A stretch of 64,000 bases of DNA, from assembly GCA_009711705.1 (NCBI GenBank), contig VENG01000032.1:1-64000 (forward strand), read 5' to 3'. The stretch's first letter is position 1; each line of letters begins with the position of its first letter. The notes under the pieces were generated by a model. The model searched no databases, was not told the DNA's origin, and worked only from the letters and a program-made list of their open reading frames with translations. Of the stretch, positions 25,382 through 35,500 are shown one piece after another. Both the position numbers and the translations under genes were made by a program. The DNA comes from Bacillota bacterium (GTDB lineage Bacteria; Bacillota; Desulfotomaculia; Desulfotomaculales; VENG01).

Positions 25382-28300
25382 ATGCTAAGGGAAATGCCCA
25401 CCATCACGGGGGTTGCTATGATTCTAATTCAGAACTTTGCTGAAAACATCATAAATAAATATAATGTTCTACCCGTGGGATCAAGGGGATCGGGGTTATC
25501 TCTGGTTCACCGCAATATTTTGGTTCCCGGCATCCAGAATGAGACCGCTCCCTGGCAGCAATTTGTCTTTAACCTTCGGATTGTTTGGCCCGGGTTGACC
25601 AGGAGAGTAATTAAAACACTTAGTACTCGTAATACTTTGCAATTGCGGTCTTGGGATGAAAGATATTCTTTTGAAAGTTATCCGCAATACCCTGGTTCCG
25701 CAGTTTCTTTAACAGAAATGCGGACATTGCTTCTTAATGGAGGGGCAAGTTATCCCTCAGAAACACCCATGCCACCGGGAGCCTTTGGTTTTGTCGGGCA
25801 CCAGGCCGGGGTGCCGGGGGATTTGATTGTTGATAGTTTTTATAACTATGTGCCCAGCGTGCAGAGAAACCTGCATTCAAGGTTTGGAGCACTTTCAAAG
25901 CCGGTGTCCCGTACGTTAGGACGCCCACCAACAGCCAGTGCCGTCGTTTTATCTTCCCGGACGGCATTTATTTATAGGCAGGGTTTAAGGAAGTCACCAT
26001 CCCCCGGCCCGATGGGACGGGTAAAACTGCGGGCATTACAACCGGAGGCCACTTACTCCGCCGGTACTGCGGCGTTCCCGGTGCAGCGCAATGCATATCT
26101 TGCGGCACAGAAAAAACAGTTAAGCTCACCAGGATTGGTACTGCACAGCGAACTCGCAATAAAGCGTTCGTTAACCCGTTACGTAGTTAAATTATCCAGG
26201 GAGCAGTTAAAAACCCTGACCGGGGGTAACAAAAAGCCCACAGTCCGGATTAATTCATGGGGCAAGCCGGAATCTAAGCAGGAACGGCCCTCTGTGAACA
26301 GGCCGGTATATCATCCCGGTACCTATTCCAGCAAGCCGGTTAGCAATGTATTACCCATGCCTCTAAAAACCGTCTTGCCAGAAGTCCCATACCGGCGAGG
26401 ACAGCACCTGATAGAAACCACAAAAATGCTTTCAGCCGCAACCCAGCGACCCTGGCACCATCCCCCTGCGAGTGAAAAGGTTCGCACTTTGTCCCGGCTG
26501 AAAACAAATGATCCCGGATGGATACATCCCCTGCTGCACTACGTACTGAAGACCGCAAAATCCACCGGAACAAGTCCCGGGAAATTACCATCCCCCGGGC
26601 CGATGGGACGGGTAAAACTGCAGGCATTACCCCCGGAGGCCACTTACTCCGCCGGTACTGCGGCGTTCCAGGTGCAGCGCAATGCATATCTTGCGGCCCA
26701 GAAAAAACATATACCAGGATTAGTACTGCACAGCGAACTCGCAATAAAGCGTTCGTTAACCCGTTACGTAGTTAAATCATCCAGGGAGCAGTTAAAAACC
26801 CTGACCGGGGGTAGCAAAAACATAATAAAGGAAATTAAACCCGGCACTTCAGGCAAGCAGCAGGGAACAGGCAAGCTCACAGCCCGGATTAATTCATGGG
26901 GCAAGCCGGAATCTAAGCAGGAACGGCCCTCTGTGGACAGGCCGGTATATCATCCCGGTACCCTTTCCAGCAGACCGGTTAGCAATGTATTACCCATGCC
27001 TCTAAAAACCGTCTTGCCAGAAGTCCCATACCGGCGAGGACAGCACCTGATAGAAACCACAAAAATGCTTTCAGCCGCAACCCGGCGACCCTGGCACCAT
27101 CCCCCTGCGAGTGAAAAGGTTCGCACTTTGTTCCGGCAGAAAACAAATGATCCCGGATGGATACATCCCCTGCTGCACTACGTATTAAAGACCGCAAAAT
27201 CCACCGGAACAAGTCCCGGGAAATTACCATCCCCCGGGCCGAAACATATAAGCTCACCAGGATTGGTACTGCACAGCGAACTCACAATAAAACGTTCGTT
27301 AACCCGTTACGTAGTTAAATCATCCAGGGAGCAGTTAAAAACCCTGGCCGGGGTTAACAAAAACATAATAAAGGAAACTAAACCCGGCACTTCAGGCAAG
27401 CAGCAGGGAACAGTCAAGCTCACAGTTCGGATTAAATCATGGGGCGAGCCCGAATTTAAGCAGGAACGGCCCTTTGTGGACAGGCCGGTAAATCATCCCG
27501 GTACTCTTTCCAGCAAGTCGGTTAGTAATGTATTACCCATGCCTCTAAAAACCGTCTTGCCAGAAGGCCCATACCGGCGAGGACAGCACCTGATAGAAAC
27601 CACAAAAATGCTTTCAGCCGCAACCCAGCGACCTTGGCACCGTCCCCCTGCGGGTGAAAAGGTTCGCACTTTGTTCCGGCAGAAAACAAATGATCCCGGA
27701 TGGATACATCCCCTGCTGCACTACGTACTGAAGACCGCAAAATCCACCGGAACAAGGCCCGGGAAATTACCATCCCCCGGGCCGAAACACATAAGCTCAC
27801 CAGGATTGGTACTGCACAGCGAACTCACAATAAAACGTTCGTTAACCCGTTACGTAGTTAAATCATCCAGGGAGCAGTTAAAAACCCTGGCCGGGGTTAA
27901 CAAAAAGCCCACAGCCCGGATTAAATCATGGGGCGAGCCCGAATCTAAGCAGGAACGGCCCTTTGTGGACAGGCCGGTAAATCATCCCGGTACTCTTTCC
28001 AGCAAGCCGGTTAGCAATGTATTACCCATGCCTTTAAAAACCGTCGTGCCAGAAGGCCCATACCGGCGAGGACAGCACCTGATAGAAACCACAAAAATGC
28101 TTTCAGCCGCAACCCAGCGACCCTGGCACCGTCCCCCTGCGGGTGAAAAGGTTCGCACTTTGTTCCGGCAGAAAACAAATGATCCCGGATGGATACATCC
28201 CATGCTGCACTACGTACTGAAGACCGCAAAATCCACCGGAACAAGTCCCGGGAAATTACCATCCCCCGGGCCGAAACATATAAGCTCACCAGGATTGGTA

Positions 28301-29620
28301 CTGCACAGCGAACTCGCAATAAAGCGTTCGTTAACCCGTTACGTAGTTAAATCATCCAGGGAGCAGTTAAAAACCCTGACCGGGGGTAGCAAAAACATAA
28401 TAAAGGAAATTAAACCCGGCACTTCAGGCAAGCAGCAGGGAACAGGCAAGCTCACAGCCCGGATTAATTCATGGGGCAAGCCGGAATCTAAGCAGGAACG
28501 GCCCTCTGTGGACAGGCCGGTATATCATCCCGGTACCCTTTCCAGCAGACCGGTTAGCAATGTATTACCCATGCCTCTAAAAACCGTCTTGCCAGAAGTC
28601 CCATACCGGCGAGGACAGCACCTGATAGAAACCACAAAAATGCTTTCAGCCGCAACCCAGCGACTCTGGCACCATCCCCCTGCGGGTGAAAAGGTTCGCA
28701 CTTTGTTCCGGCAGAAAACAAATGATCCCGGATGGATACATCCTATGCTGCACTACGTACTGAAGACCGCAAAATCCACCGGAACAAGTCCCGGGAAATT
28801 ACCATCCCCCGGGCCGAAACATATAAGCTCACCAGGATTGGTACTGCACAGCGAACTCGCAATAAAGCGTTCGTTAACCCGTTACGTAGTTAAATCATCC
28901 AGGGAGCAGTTAAAAACCCTGGCCGGGGGTAGCAAAAACATAATAAGGGAAACTAAACCCGACACTTCAGGCAAGCAGCAGGGAACAGTCAAGCCCATAG
29001 CCCGGATTAAATCATGGGGTGAGCCGGGGGGGGTATATAACCGGCAGGTGGTGACCGGTGGAAAAGGTGCGGCAATTAATATGTTAGGTACCGATTTCCG
29101 CGCAGAACCGCGTTCTCTGTCAATAATTCAGTATCGCCGGTCGAAAAAAGAAACCGGGGAAAAAGTTGTCGTCCCCTTATTAAAAGAATTAAGCAGGTAT
29201 ATAATGGGCCGCAGTTTGACGGAAACGGGAACAACAGGTTACCGGCCGGGAAAACAGATTCTTTCGCTGGTAGGAACCGGTACGGAAACAATGAGGAGCC
29301 ATTTATTAAAACAGGATCTGGTTATAAGACTACCTCAAAGCCAAGCAGCGAAAATAAGGGAAAGTGATGAACAGCATCCCGGGGTGCAAAGTTCTCTAAG
29401 CTCTCCGCGCATGGATTTATTTAACCGGAAGACTGTTTCAGAATCCCCCGCGGCAAAAACAACCCCTGCCGCCAGGCCGGTGGAAGTTGCATTTAATGCG
29501 GATAAGGGTACTATTACTAATTCCAATATACCGCCTGCGGAGATTAAAAAGATTACTGAAAAGGTGTATATTGAGCTGGAAAAAAAATTGAAGCACGAAA
29601 GACAAAGAAGGGGTCTGTAA
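25382..29620 (+). CDS. large basic protein with five to six long, nearly identical tandem repeats (tape-measure or surface candidate)
   Basis: This protein of up to 1,412 residues is unknown to me. A unique N-terminus (about 200 residues; VLPVGSRGSG, LVHRNILVPGIQNETAPWQQ) leads into repeats rich in P, K, R, T and S, each holding LHSELAIKRSLTRYVVK, SREQLKTL, KQERPSV, NVLPMPLKTVLPE, GQHLIETTKMLSAATQRPWH and NDPGWIHPLLHYVLKTAKST. The repeats run from 25996 to 29031. A unique tail of about 195 residues ends in a charged helix (EKVYIELEKKLKHERQRRGL). A later ATG at 25418 is also possible. No coiled-coil pattern or signal peptide is seen. It lies directly before the LysM tube/cap adaptor. Ruler, fibre or cargo are all open. 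Confidence 0.7.
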   Translation: MLREMPTITGVAMILIQNFAENIINKYNVLPVGSRGSGLSLVHRNILVPGIQNETAPWQQFVFNLRIVWPGLTRRVIKTLSTRNTLQLRSWDERYSFESYPQYPGSAVSLTEMRTLLLNGGASYPSETPMPPGAFGFVGHQAGVPGDLIVDSFYNYVPSVQRNLHSRFGALSKPVSRTLGRPPTASAVVLSSRTAFIYRQGLRKSPSPGPMGRVKLRALQPEATYSAGTAAFPVQRNAYLAAQKKQLSSPGLVLHSELAIKRSLTRYVVKLSREQLKTLTGGNKKPTVRINSWGKPESKQERPSVNRPVYHPGTYSSKPVSNVLPMPLKTVLPEVPYRRGQHLIETTKMLSAATQRPWHHPPASEKVRTLSRLKTNDPGWIHPLLHYVLKTAKSTGTSPGKLPSPGPMGRVKLQALPPEATYSAGTAAFQVQRNAYLAAQKKHIPGLVLHSELAIKRSLTRYVVKSSREQLKTLTGGSKNIIKEIKPGTSGKQQGTGKLTARINSWGKPESKQERPSVDRPVYHPGTLSSRPVSNVLPMPLKTVLPEVPYRRGQHLIETTKMLSAATRRPWHHPPASEKVRTLFRQKTNDPGWIHPLLHYVLKTAKSTGTSPGKLPSPGPKHISSPGLVLHSELTIKRSLTRYVVKSSREQLKTLAGVNKNIIKETKPGTSGKQQGTVKLTVRIKSWGEPEFKQERPFVDRPVNHPGTLSSKSVSNVLPMPLKTVLPEGPYRRGQHLIETTKMLSAATQRPWHRPPAGEKVRTLFRQKTNDPGWIHPLLHYVLKTAKSTGTRPGKLPSPGPKHISSPGLVLHSELTIKRSLTRYVVKSSREQLKTLAGVNKKPTARIKSWGEPESKQERPFVDRPVNHPGTLSSKPVSNVLPMPLKTVVPEGPYRRGQHLIETTKMLSAATQRPWHRPPAGEKVRTLFRQKTNDPGWIHPMLHYVLKTAKSTGTSPGKLPSPGPKHISSPGLVLHSELAIKRSLTRYVVKSSREQLKTLTGGSKNIIKEIKPGTSGKQQGTGKLTARINSWGKPESKQERPSVDRPVYHPGTLSSRPVSNVLPMPLKTVLPEVPYRRGQHLIETTKMLSAATQRLWHHPPAGEKVRTLFRQKTNDPGWIHPMLHYVLKTAKSTGTSPGKLPSPGPKHISSPGLVLHSELAIKRSLTRYVVKSSREQLKTLAGGSKNIIRETKPDTSGKQQGTVKPIARIKSWGEPGGVYNRQVVTGGKGAAINMLGTDFRAEPRSLSIIQYRRSKKETGEKVVVPLLKELSRYIMGRSLTETGTTGYRPGKQILSLVGTGTETMRSHLLKQDLVIRLPQSQAAKIRESDEQHPGVQSSLSSPRMDLFNRKTVSESPAAKTTPAARPVEVAFNADKGTITNSNIPPAEIKKITEKVYIELEKKLKHERQRRGL
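25996..29031 (+). repeat. long tandem repeat array, units of 489-639 bp, all multiples of three
   Basis: The marker ACCATCCCCCGG occurs at 25996, 26587, 27226, 27769, 28258 and 28801, so successive units are 591, 639, 543, 489 and 543 bases with a partial sixth. Differences come from an optional 54-base block (NIIKE.KPGTSGKQQGT) and an optional block of roughly 96 bases (GRVKLxALxPEATYSAGTAA...) present only in the first two units. Units otherwise differ by scattered single bases, pointing to recent unequal crossing-over. Confidence 0.95.
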
Positions 29621-29645
29621 AGATCCCGGGCAAAGGGGGAAGTTT

Positions 29646-30272
29646 ATGCTGGAAAAGGCAAAAATATTTGTCAAAAGAGGCGATGGACAAAAAGAGACCA
29701 TTGAGGTGCTGTTCAATCCCAGTGAATATGTTATTGAAAAGGGTAATAAGTATTCCTGGCAAGAAATACCCGGGCTATCCACGCCCGTAGCCCAGTTTGT
29801 CAGCGGAGAGTCGGAAAAGCTTACTATGGATCTGTTTTTTGATACCAGTGAGAAAAAAGAAGATGTGAGAAACCATTCCTCTAAAATATCTGATCTGCTA
29901 AATATAGACAAGGATCTGCATGCACCACCTGTTTGCGAATTTAGATGGGGTACCGTTTCCTTTAAAGGGATTTTGGAGTCAGTGTCCCAAAAATTTACCA
30001 TGTTTTTAAGTTCCGGAAAACCGGTCAGGGCTACTTTAAATGTTAGTTTTAAAAAATGGCAAAGCATAACGGAGCAGTTTCAGGAAACACCACGGCAGTC
30101 TTCTGACCGAACCAAGCAGCGTACCTTGAAGCAAGGGGAGGAGTTGTGGATTATTGCAAGTCAGGAATATGAAGATCCGGCGTGTTGGAGAGAAATTGCA
30201 ATTGCCAACGACATTGATAACCCTCGCATATTGGAGCCGGGCCGGCAGTTGAAAATTCCTCGACTGGAGTAA
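29646..30272 (+). CDS. LysM-containing CIS tube/cap-adaptor protein (Afp7-like)
   Basis: This 208-residue protein has a CIS_tube-type N-terminal domain (about 1-145: EVLFNPSEYVIEKGNKYSWQ, LTMDLFFDTSEKKEDVRN, FRWGTVSFKGILESVSQKFT). A LysM-like domain follows at about 155-207 (LKQGEELWIIASQEYEDPAC...ILEPGRQLKIP). In Afp/PVC particles this protein joins the tube to the spike hub. A good ribosome site (AAAGGGGGAAG) precedes the ATG. It is the first of a tight run of baseplate genes. Confidence 0.88.
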   Translation: MLEKAKIFVKRGDGQKETIEVLFNPSEYVIEKGNKYSWQEIPGLSTPVAQFVSGESEKLTMDLFFDTSEKKEDVRNHSSKISDLLNIDKDLHAPPVCEFRWGTVSFKGILESVSQKFTMFLSSGKPVRATLNVSFKKWQSITEQFQETPRQSSDRTKQRTLKQGEELWIIASQEYEDPACWREIAIANDIDNPRILEPGRQLKIPRLE

Positions 30273-30278
30273 AGTGTC

Positions 30279-31373
30279 ATGGGTGATGTGAAATTTGATA
30301 AATTGAGAGAAAAATACCGCGATTTTTTTGCGCCTGCCTTTGAGGTGCTCGTGGAAGGTAAAAAATTGCTTCAAAATGGTGTGGCGATTAACAGTGTAAC
30401 GGTCAGTACCAGTGTGGAAAAGGCTGATCTTTGTACCTTTGATGTTCAAAATGCCTTTGATCCCGTAAAAAAGGATTTTAAGTGGTTAAAGAAATATTTT
30501 TACCCGGGCAAAAATTTGGAAATCAAGATGGGTTATACGGACAAACTGGAGACTATTTTTGCCGGCCTTATTAAGTCAGTAGATTTTGATTTCCCTGCCG
30601 GGGGCTACCCCAGTTTAACCGTTGAGGGAATGGATAAGACTTTTGCCATGATGAAAAGTACTAAATCACGCTCCTGGGATAACAAAAAACATAGTGATGT
30701 AGCACAAAGTGTTGGTTCCAAATATGTATCCAAGTGTATTGTTGACCCTACCAAATTTAAACATGAGAAAGTTGAGCAAAACCAGCAGGATGATTTCAAT
30801 TTTCTACAGTTGCTGGCCGAGGAGAATAACTATGAATTTTTTGTAACAGGTAAAACACTGCATTTTCGGGAACAGCACAAAAAGAAACGGATAAAGCCTA
30901 TGGTGACATTGGAATGGGGAAAAAATTTATTGAGCTTTTCACCCACCGTGGATCTTTACAATCAAGTCCCTGAAATAGAAGTAAGGGCCCGGGATGATGA
31001 AGCAAAGCAGGTTTATGTGGGCAAATCCGGGCAGATAAACAAACTGGACAGTAGCAGCGGCAGGACTACGGGACCTGAAATGATTAAAAAGATTCGGGGG
31101 CGCAGCGGAACAACATACATTCAGGTGGACTATTTAATTTCGGCAAATGAGGCCAAGGAAAGGGCAACTGACCTTTTAAGTGAAAAATCTATGGAACTTG
31201 TCACCGGTAATGCTGTGTCAGTAGGTCTCCCCGAAATACGGTCAGGAGAATATATAAAGTTGCAGGGCCTGGGAAAAAACTTAAGCCAGGTATATTATAT
31301 TTTATCGTCCCAGCATACCATCAATGAATCCGGCTATATCACTAATTTCACTGTGGAGGGGAACACTATATGA
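30279..31373 (+). CDS. gp27-like hub protein (phage late control D family)
   Basis: This 364-residue protein corresponds to the N-terminal half of Afp8/VgrG and to phage T4 gp27/P2 gpD, the trimeric hub at the base of the spike. Features are the early FEVLVEGKKLLQNGVAINSV, YFYPGKNLEIKMGYTDKLET and the LRE-like central QDDFNFLQLLAEENNYEFFV. Its stop overlaps the spike gene's ATG (ATGA at 31370-31373), so hub and spike, fused in Afp8, are here two translationally coupled genes. It lies six bases after the LysM adaptor gene. Confidence 0.88.
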   Translation: MGDVKFDKLREKYRDFFAPAFEVLVEGKKLLQNGVAINSVTVSTSVEKADLCTFDVQNAFDPVKKDFKWLKKYFYPGKNLEIKMGYTDKLETIFAGLIKSVDFDFPAGGYPSLTVEGMDKTFAMMKSTKSRSWDNKKHSDVAQSVGSKYVSKCIVDPTKFKHEKVEQNQQDDFNFLQLLAEENNYEFFVTGKTLHFREQHKKKRIKPMVTLEWGKNLLSFSPTVDLYNQVPEIEVRARDDEAKQVYVGKSGQINKLDSSSGRTTGPEMIKKIRGRSGTTYIQVDYLISANEAKERATDLLSEKSMELVTGNAVSVGLPEIRSGEYIKLQGLGKNLSQVYYILSSQHTINESGYITNFTVEGNTI

Positions 31374-32101
31374 GCTTGTACGATTCGCTGGCCAGGGCGG
31401 ATGGGCATGTAAAGAGTAATAAGATAGACGGAGTTGTGGTGGGGATTGTCACCAACAACAAAGATCCCGAAAAGATGGGGAGAGTGAAACTGAAACTACC
31501 CATTCGCGAATGCCAGAATGAGACCAATTGGGCAAGGGTGGCAACATTAATGGCAGGCAGCAGCAAAGGCACTTTTTTCTTGCCGGAAGTTGGGGATGAG
31601 GTGCTGGTTGCCTTTGGTGACGGTGATATGCGTAAGCCCTATGTTATTGGTATGTTGTGGAATTCCAAAGAAAAGCCGCCTGAAACAAATAGCGACGGAA
31701 AAAACAATATTCGTAAAATTAAATCGCGGAGCGGGCATGAATTGGTTTTTGACGACGACAAAAGCAGCGGGAATATTGTTATCCACACCAATAAAGGGCA
31801 TACCATTACACTGGATGATTCGGGCAGTGGTAAAATAGAAATTAAGGATAAGAGTAAAAAAAATACCGTAACCGTTAATTCGGCTACAAATGAGATTAAA
31901 CTTCAAAGCGGCATGAAGATAAGTTTGAAGTCTAAATCATGCTCCCTGCTGATTGATTCAATGAAAAACAGTGTTACCCTTAATAGCGGCCTGCAGCTTA
32001 AATTGAAGGCGCAGAAAGTGGATATAGAAGCCGGGGGCATGATGAACATTAAGTCCGGCGGATTGCTGAACTTAAAAGGTACAATGGTGAAAATTAACTA
32101 A
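31370..32101 (+). CDS. gp5-like spike protein (phage baseplate assembly protein V)
   Basis: This 243-residue protein has the gpV/gp5 OB-fold at about residues 20-100 (VVVGIVTNNKDPEKMGRVKL, FLPEVGDEVLVAFGDGDMRK, YVIGMLWN) and then a regular repeat-rich C-terminus (GHTITLDDSGSGKIEIKDKS ... GGMMNIKSGGLLNLKG). That C-terminus is expected to form the trimeric beta-helix spike. The tip protein that should cap it is not next in the cluster; see the PAAR-like gene at 11525. Confidence 0.92.
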   Translation: MSLYDSLARADGHVKSNKIDGVVVGIVTNNKDPEKMGRVKLKLPIRECQNETNWARVATLMAGSSKGTFFLPEVGDEVLVAFGDGDMRKPYVIGMLWNSKEKPPETNSDGKNNIRKIKSRSGHELVFDDDKSSGNIVIHTNKGHTITLDDSGSGKIEIKDKSKKNTVTVNSATNEIKLQSGMKISLKSKSCSLLIDSMKNSVTLNSGLQLKLKAQKVDIEAGGMMNIKSGGLLNLKGTMVKIN

Positions 32102-32121
32102 CTGATTGGTAGTGAGGTTTA

Positions 32122-32523
32122 ATGAGTAAGGAATTTCTGGGCAAAGGTTGGAAATTTCCTGTTCAGGTGGATCCTTTGACCGGCCGGATCAAAATGTCTG
32201 AGCAGGAAGATGATATTGCCGAATCTATACGCATTATATTGTCTACATTGCCGGGGGAGCGGGTAATGCGTGCTGAATTTGGCTGTAATGCGTATAATTA
32301 TGTATTTGGTCTTACTGACCAAACTACCCTTAGTATGTTGGAAGATAGTGTTAAGGAGGCCGTTATGGTTTGGGAGCCGCGGGTACATAACGTAGAAGTG
32401 CAAGTGGTGTCGGGTGAAAGGGACCCGGGAAAATTGTTAATAAATATCAGCTATGTTGTTCGCACAACCAACAATCTATTTAATTTAGTGTATCCTTTTT
32501 ACATTAATGAAGGTACAGTATAG
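32122..32523 (+). CDS. gp25-like baseplate wedge protein (GPW/gp25 family, Afp9-like)
   Basis: This 133-residue protein shows the family hallmarks ISMSEQEDDIAESIRIILST-like (here KMSEQEDDIAESIRIILSTL), PGERVMRAEFGCNAYNYVFG and a C-terminal beta region. gp25 contacts the first sheath ring and starts sheath assembly. Length and position between spike and large baseplate genes match Afp9. Confidence 0.92.
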   Translation: MSKEFLGKGWKFPVQVDPLTGRIKMSEQEDDIAESIRIILSTLPGERVMRAEFGCNAYNYVFGLTDQTTLSMLEDSVKEAVMVWEPRVHNVEVQVVSGERDPGKLLINISYVVRTTNNLFNLVYPFYINEGTV

Positions 32524-32561
32524 TAAGTACTATTAAGTTTTTGGGGAATGGATGTGTAAGC

Positions 32562-35500
32562 ATGTTGTCGCCGAAAATTGATTCCAAAGACCTGCAGGAT
32601 TTGATTGAACAAATGAGGAAAATGGCTCCCCATTATACCCCGGAGTGGAGATTTTCTCCCAGCGATCCTGATCCGGGAACAGCCCTTTTTATGCTCTTTG
32701 CAAAGATCTTTATGGGTAACATTGAGAGGTTCAACAAAGTACCTCTTAAAAATTTCATAGCGTTTCTTAACATGCTTAATGTCAGTCTCCTCCCCCCGGC
32801 ACCAGCCAGCACCTTTGTAACTTTCAGGTTGAGTACCGGAGCCAGCGAGCCGGTGCTTATCCCGGCGGGAACCCAGGTCTCTGCCAGTGCTGATGATGGC
32901 GGGGGAACAGTAGTTTTTGAGACGGAAGGAAATATTCTGGCAGTACCGGTCTCTGTTGAAACCGCTTATAATGTGAGTGTGGAAAAGGATGAAATTGTGC
33001 CCATAAAGCAACATTTTTTTTCCGGGGAGCTTGTTAAGCCGGGTACACATCAATCCTCCGTTACCCTGTTTAATACCGGGGAAGAGGAGGATTTGCAGGA
33101 GCACAGCCTTTATCTGGGTCATGCTACCTTATTCATGTTACGAGAACCCACTCTGGTGGAATTGGAAATGAGTAACTCATGGAAACAGTTCAAGGAAGCT
33201 CAAATCTGTGAGAAACTGACTGATTCCAGGTTTGTGGAGTGGTCATATTCCACTGAGGATGGTTGGGAATTATTTGATGAAGTAAGAGCTGAAGGTAACC
33301 GGCTGGTTTTAAAGAAGGATCCAAAGCTGGAGGTTACAGAAAAGGAAATCGATGGTATTGTTAGCCGGTGGATCCGCTGCCTGGCGAAGAAAACGCAGAC
33401 TGCCGAACTTGATGATGTGGAAATTGACGGCATTAATGCAGGTGCTGAATATTTTGACTCCGAAACCGGCGGTGGCTTGCCTCCGGATATGCTTTTTTGC
33501 AATGACGTTCAGCTTACAGCGGAAGCCTTTTACCCGGTTGGGAAGTATTTTAACTCATATGATACTTTTTACCTGTCCAGCCGGGAAGCGCTGTCAAAAA
33601 AAGGCAGCACCATTACTTTATCTTTCAAGCTGCAACATGTGGAAAATATGATGCAAAGCGATCTTTATGACAATATTAATTGGAAAATGATCATGAAAAA
33701 ATCCGATCTGGAAGAGCCTGAGCCGCCCCGGGTATCCGTGTTAAATGTTTCCTGGGAATATTGGAATGGAACCGGATGGGTGAATTTGTTGGAAGATAAA
33801 GACTACAAAGAAATTTTTTACTATCCTGCAGTGGAGAAAAAGGACATTACCTTTATGTGTCCCGTAGACCTGGAAGAAACTTATGTGAACGATATACCAG
33901 GATACTGGATAAGGGTACGTGTGGTGAACATAGAAAATAATTATGCAGTCAATTCCGTATACCGGTCGCCGTGGATAGAAAACATTGAACTCAAATATCG
34001 TTACCCTTACGGTAAGATACCTGTGGAACACTGTTTAACATATAACAACCTGGAATATAAATACCGCACTCTCGGTAACGGGGAACAGAACCTGTTTCGC
34101 CCTTTTTATAGTTTGGAATGTCAACATCCGGCCTTCTACCTCGGTTTGGACGCACCTCCATTAAGGGGTCCAATAAGCGTGTTCTTTTCCCTGGAGCGAA
34201 AAAAGGAAACGGGTGAAAACCCTCCACTGGTGGAGTGGGAGTACCTTAGAAAAGATGGAATTCACTGTACATGGTCTCCTTTGAAAACTCAGGATCGTAC
34301 CAAGGGTTTTTCTCGCAGTGGAAATGTCATGTTTGTGGGATCACAGGATTTTGCCCGGGGTAAGGTTTTCGGCAGGGATCTATACTGGATTCGGGCAGTA
34401 AACGGCGACGGCAAATACGAAAATGAAGGGGAATTAATACAGGCTCCCAATTTGCAAGGGATCTATTTTAATACAGCCAAGGTGGTGCAGCAGGAAAGTC
34501 TTGAGGATGAAATATTTGAGGCTGTTTACAGTGAAGACCCTATTAAATTCAGTCTGGCCACCGCTCCTGTTACATATGAGGAGGTTTGGGTAAACGAAGT
34601 TGGCTTTTTAGCAGCAGACCAGCTCCAACAATTGTCGGCAAATGATTTAACGCAGGTGAAAGAAGTTAAAGATGCTGAGGGGAAATTGGAAGAAATATGG
34701 GTGAAATGGCGGGCGGTTGACGGTTTTTTTGAGTCCCAGGAAGATGATCGGCATTATGTGATTGATAGGTCTTCAGGTATTTTATATTTTGGGGACGGTA
34801 AATGTGGTAAATCTCCCCCTGTAACTGGAACGGAAAACATAATTGTACGCAGCAAAACGGGAGGAGGTACCAAGGGAAACTTAGATGTTGGACAGATTAT
34901 CAATTTAGAGAATTCCATTGCCTATGTGGACAGTGTTTTTAATCCCGAATCGTCCGGTGGAGGCTGTGATGTTGAAACATTTGAAGAAGCAGTGCGTCGT
35001 GGGCCACAGGCTTTAAAACATATGGGACGCGCGGTCACAGCTGAAGATTTTGAATGGCTGGCCAGGCAATGTTCGCAAAATGTAGCCAAGGTAAAGTGCC
35101 TTCCCAACATTAATAGCGGGGGAGAAAGGGAAACAGGATGTGTAACTATTGTTGTGGTTCCCAAAAGCAACGGTTCCAGTGGGGTTGACTTTTTGCAGTT
35201 AAAACAAGAGCTGGAAACATACCTTGTGTCCAGAGCAGCCAGTATGGTTGCTTTGCCCGGGAAACTGCAGGTAGTGGAGCCCGTATATATGGAAATCTCC
35301 ATCTATGCGGTGGTCGTAGTAGATAATATGGATATTGTTATTGCAACTGAAAGAGAAGCTCTTGAAAAATTGGAAGGTTTTCTTGACCCGTTGACGGGTA
35401 ATCATGACGGCAATGGGTGGGAAATAGGCCGGTACCCCCATATTTCAATGTTTTATGCACTTCTTAATGCCGTAAACACTGTAAATTACGTGGAAAAAGT

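Noticed and set aside
26340..28319. Minus-strand open frames of 92-134 codons repeated at regular spacing across the tandem array
   Set aside because: They are antisense shadows of the same repeat unit, have no ribosome sites and encode nothing recognisable.
25996..29031. Regular repeats considered as a CRISPR array
   Set aside because: Units are 489-639 bases, coding in frame, without short palindromic repeats or unique spacers; no cas genes are present.
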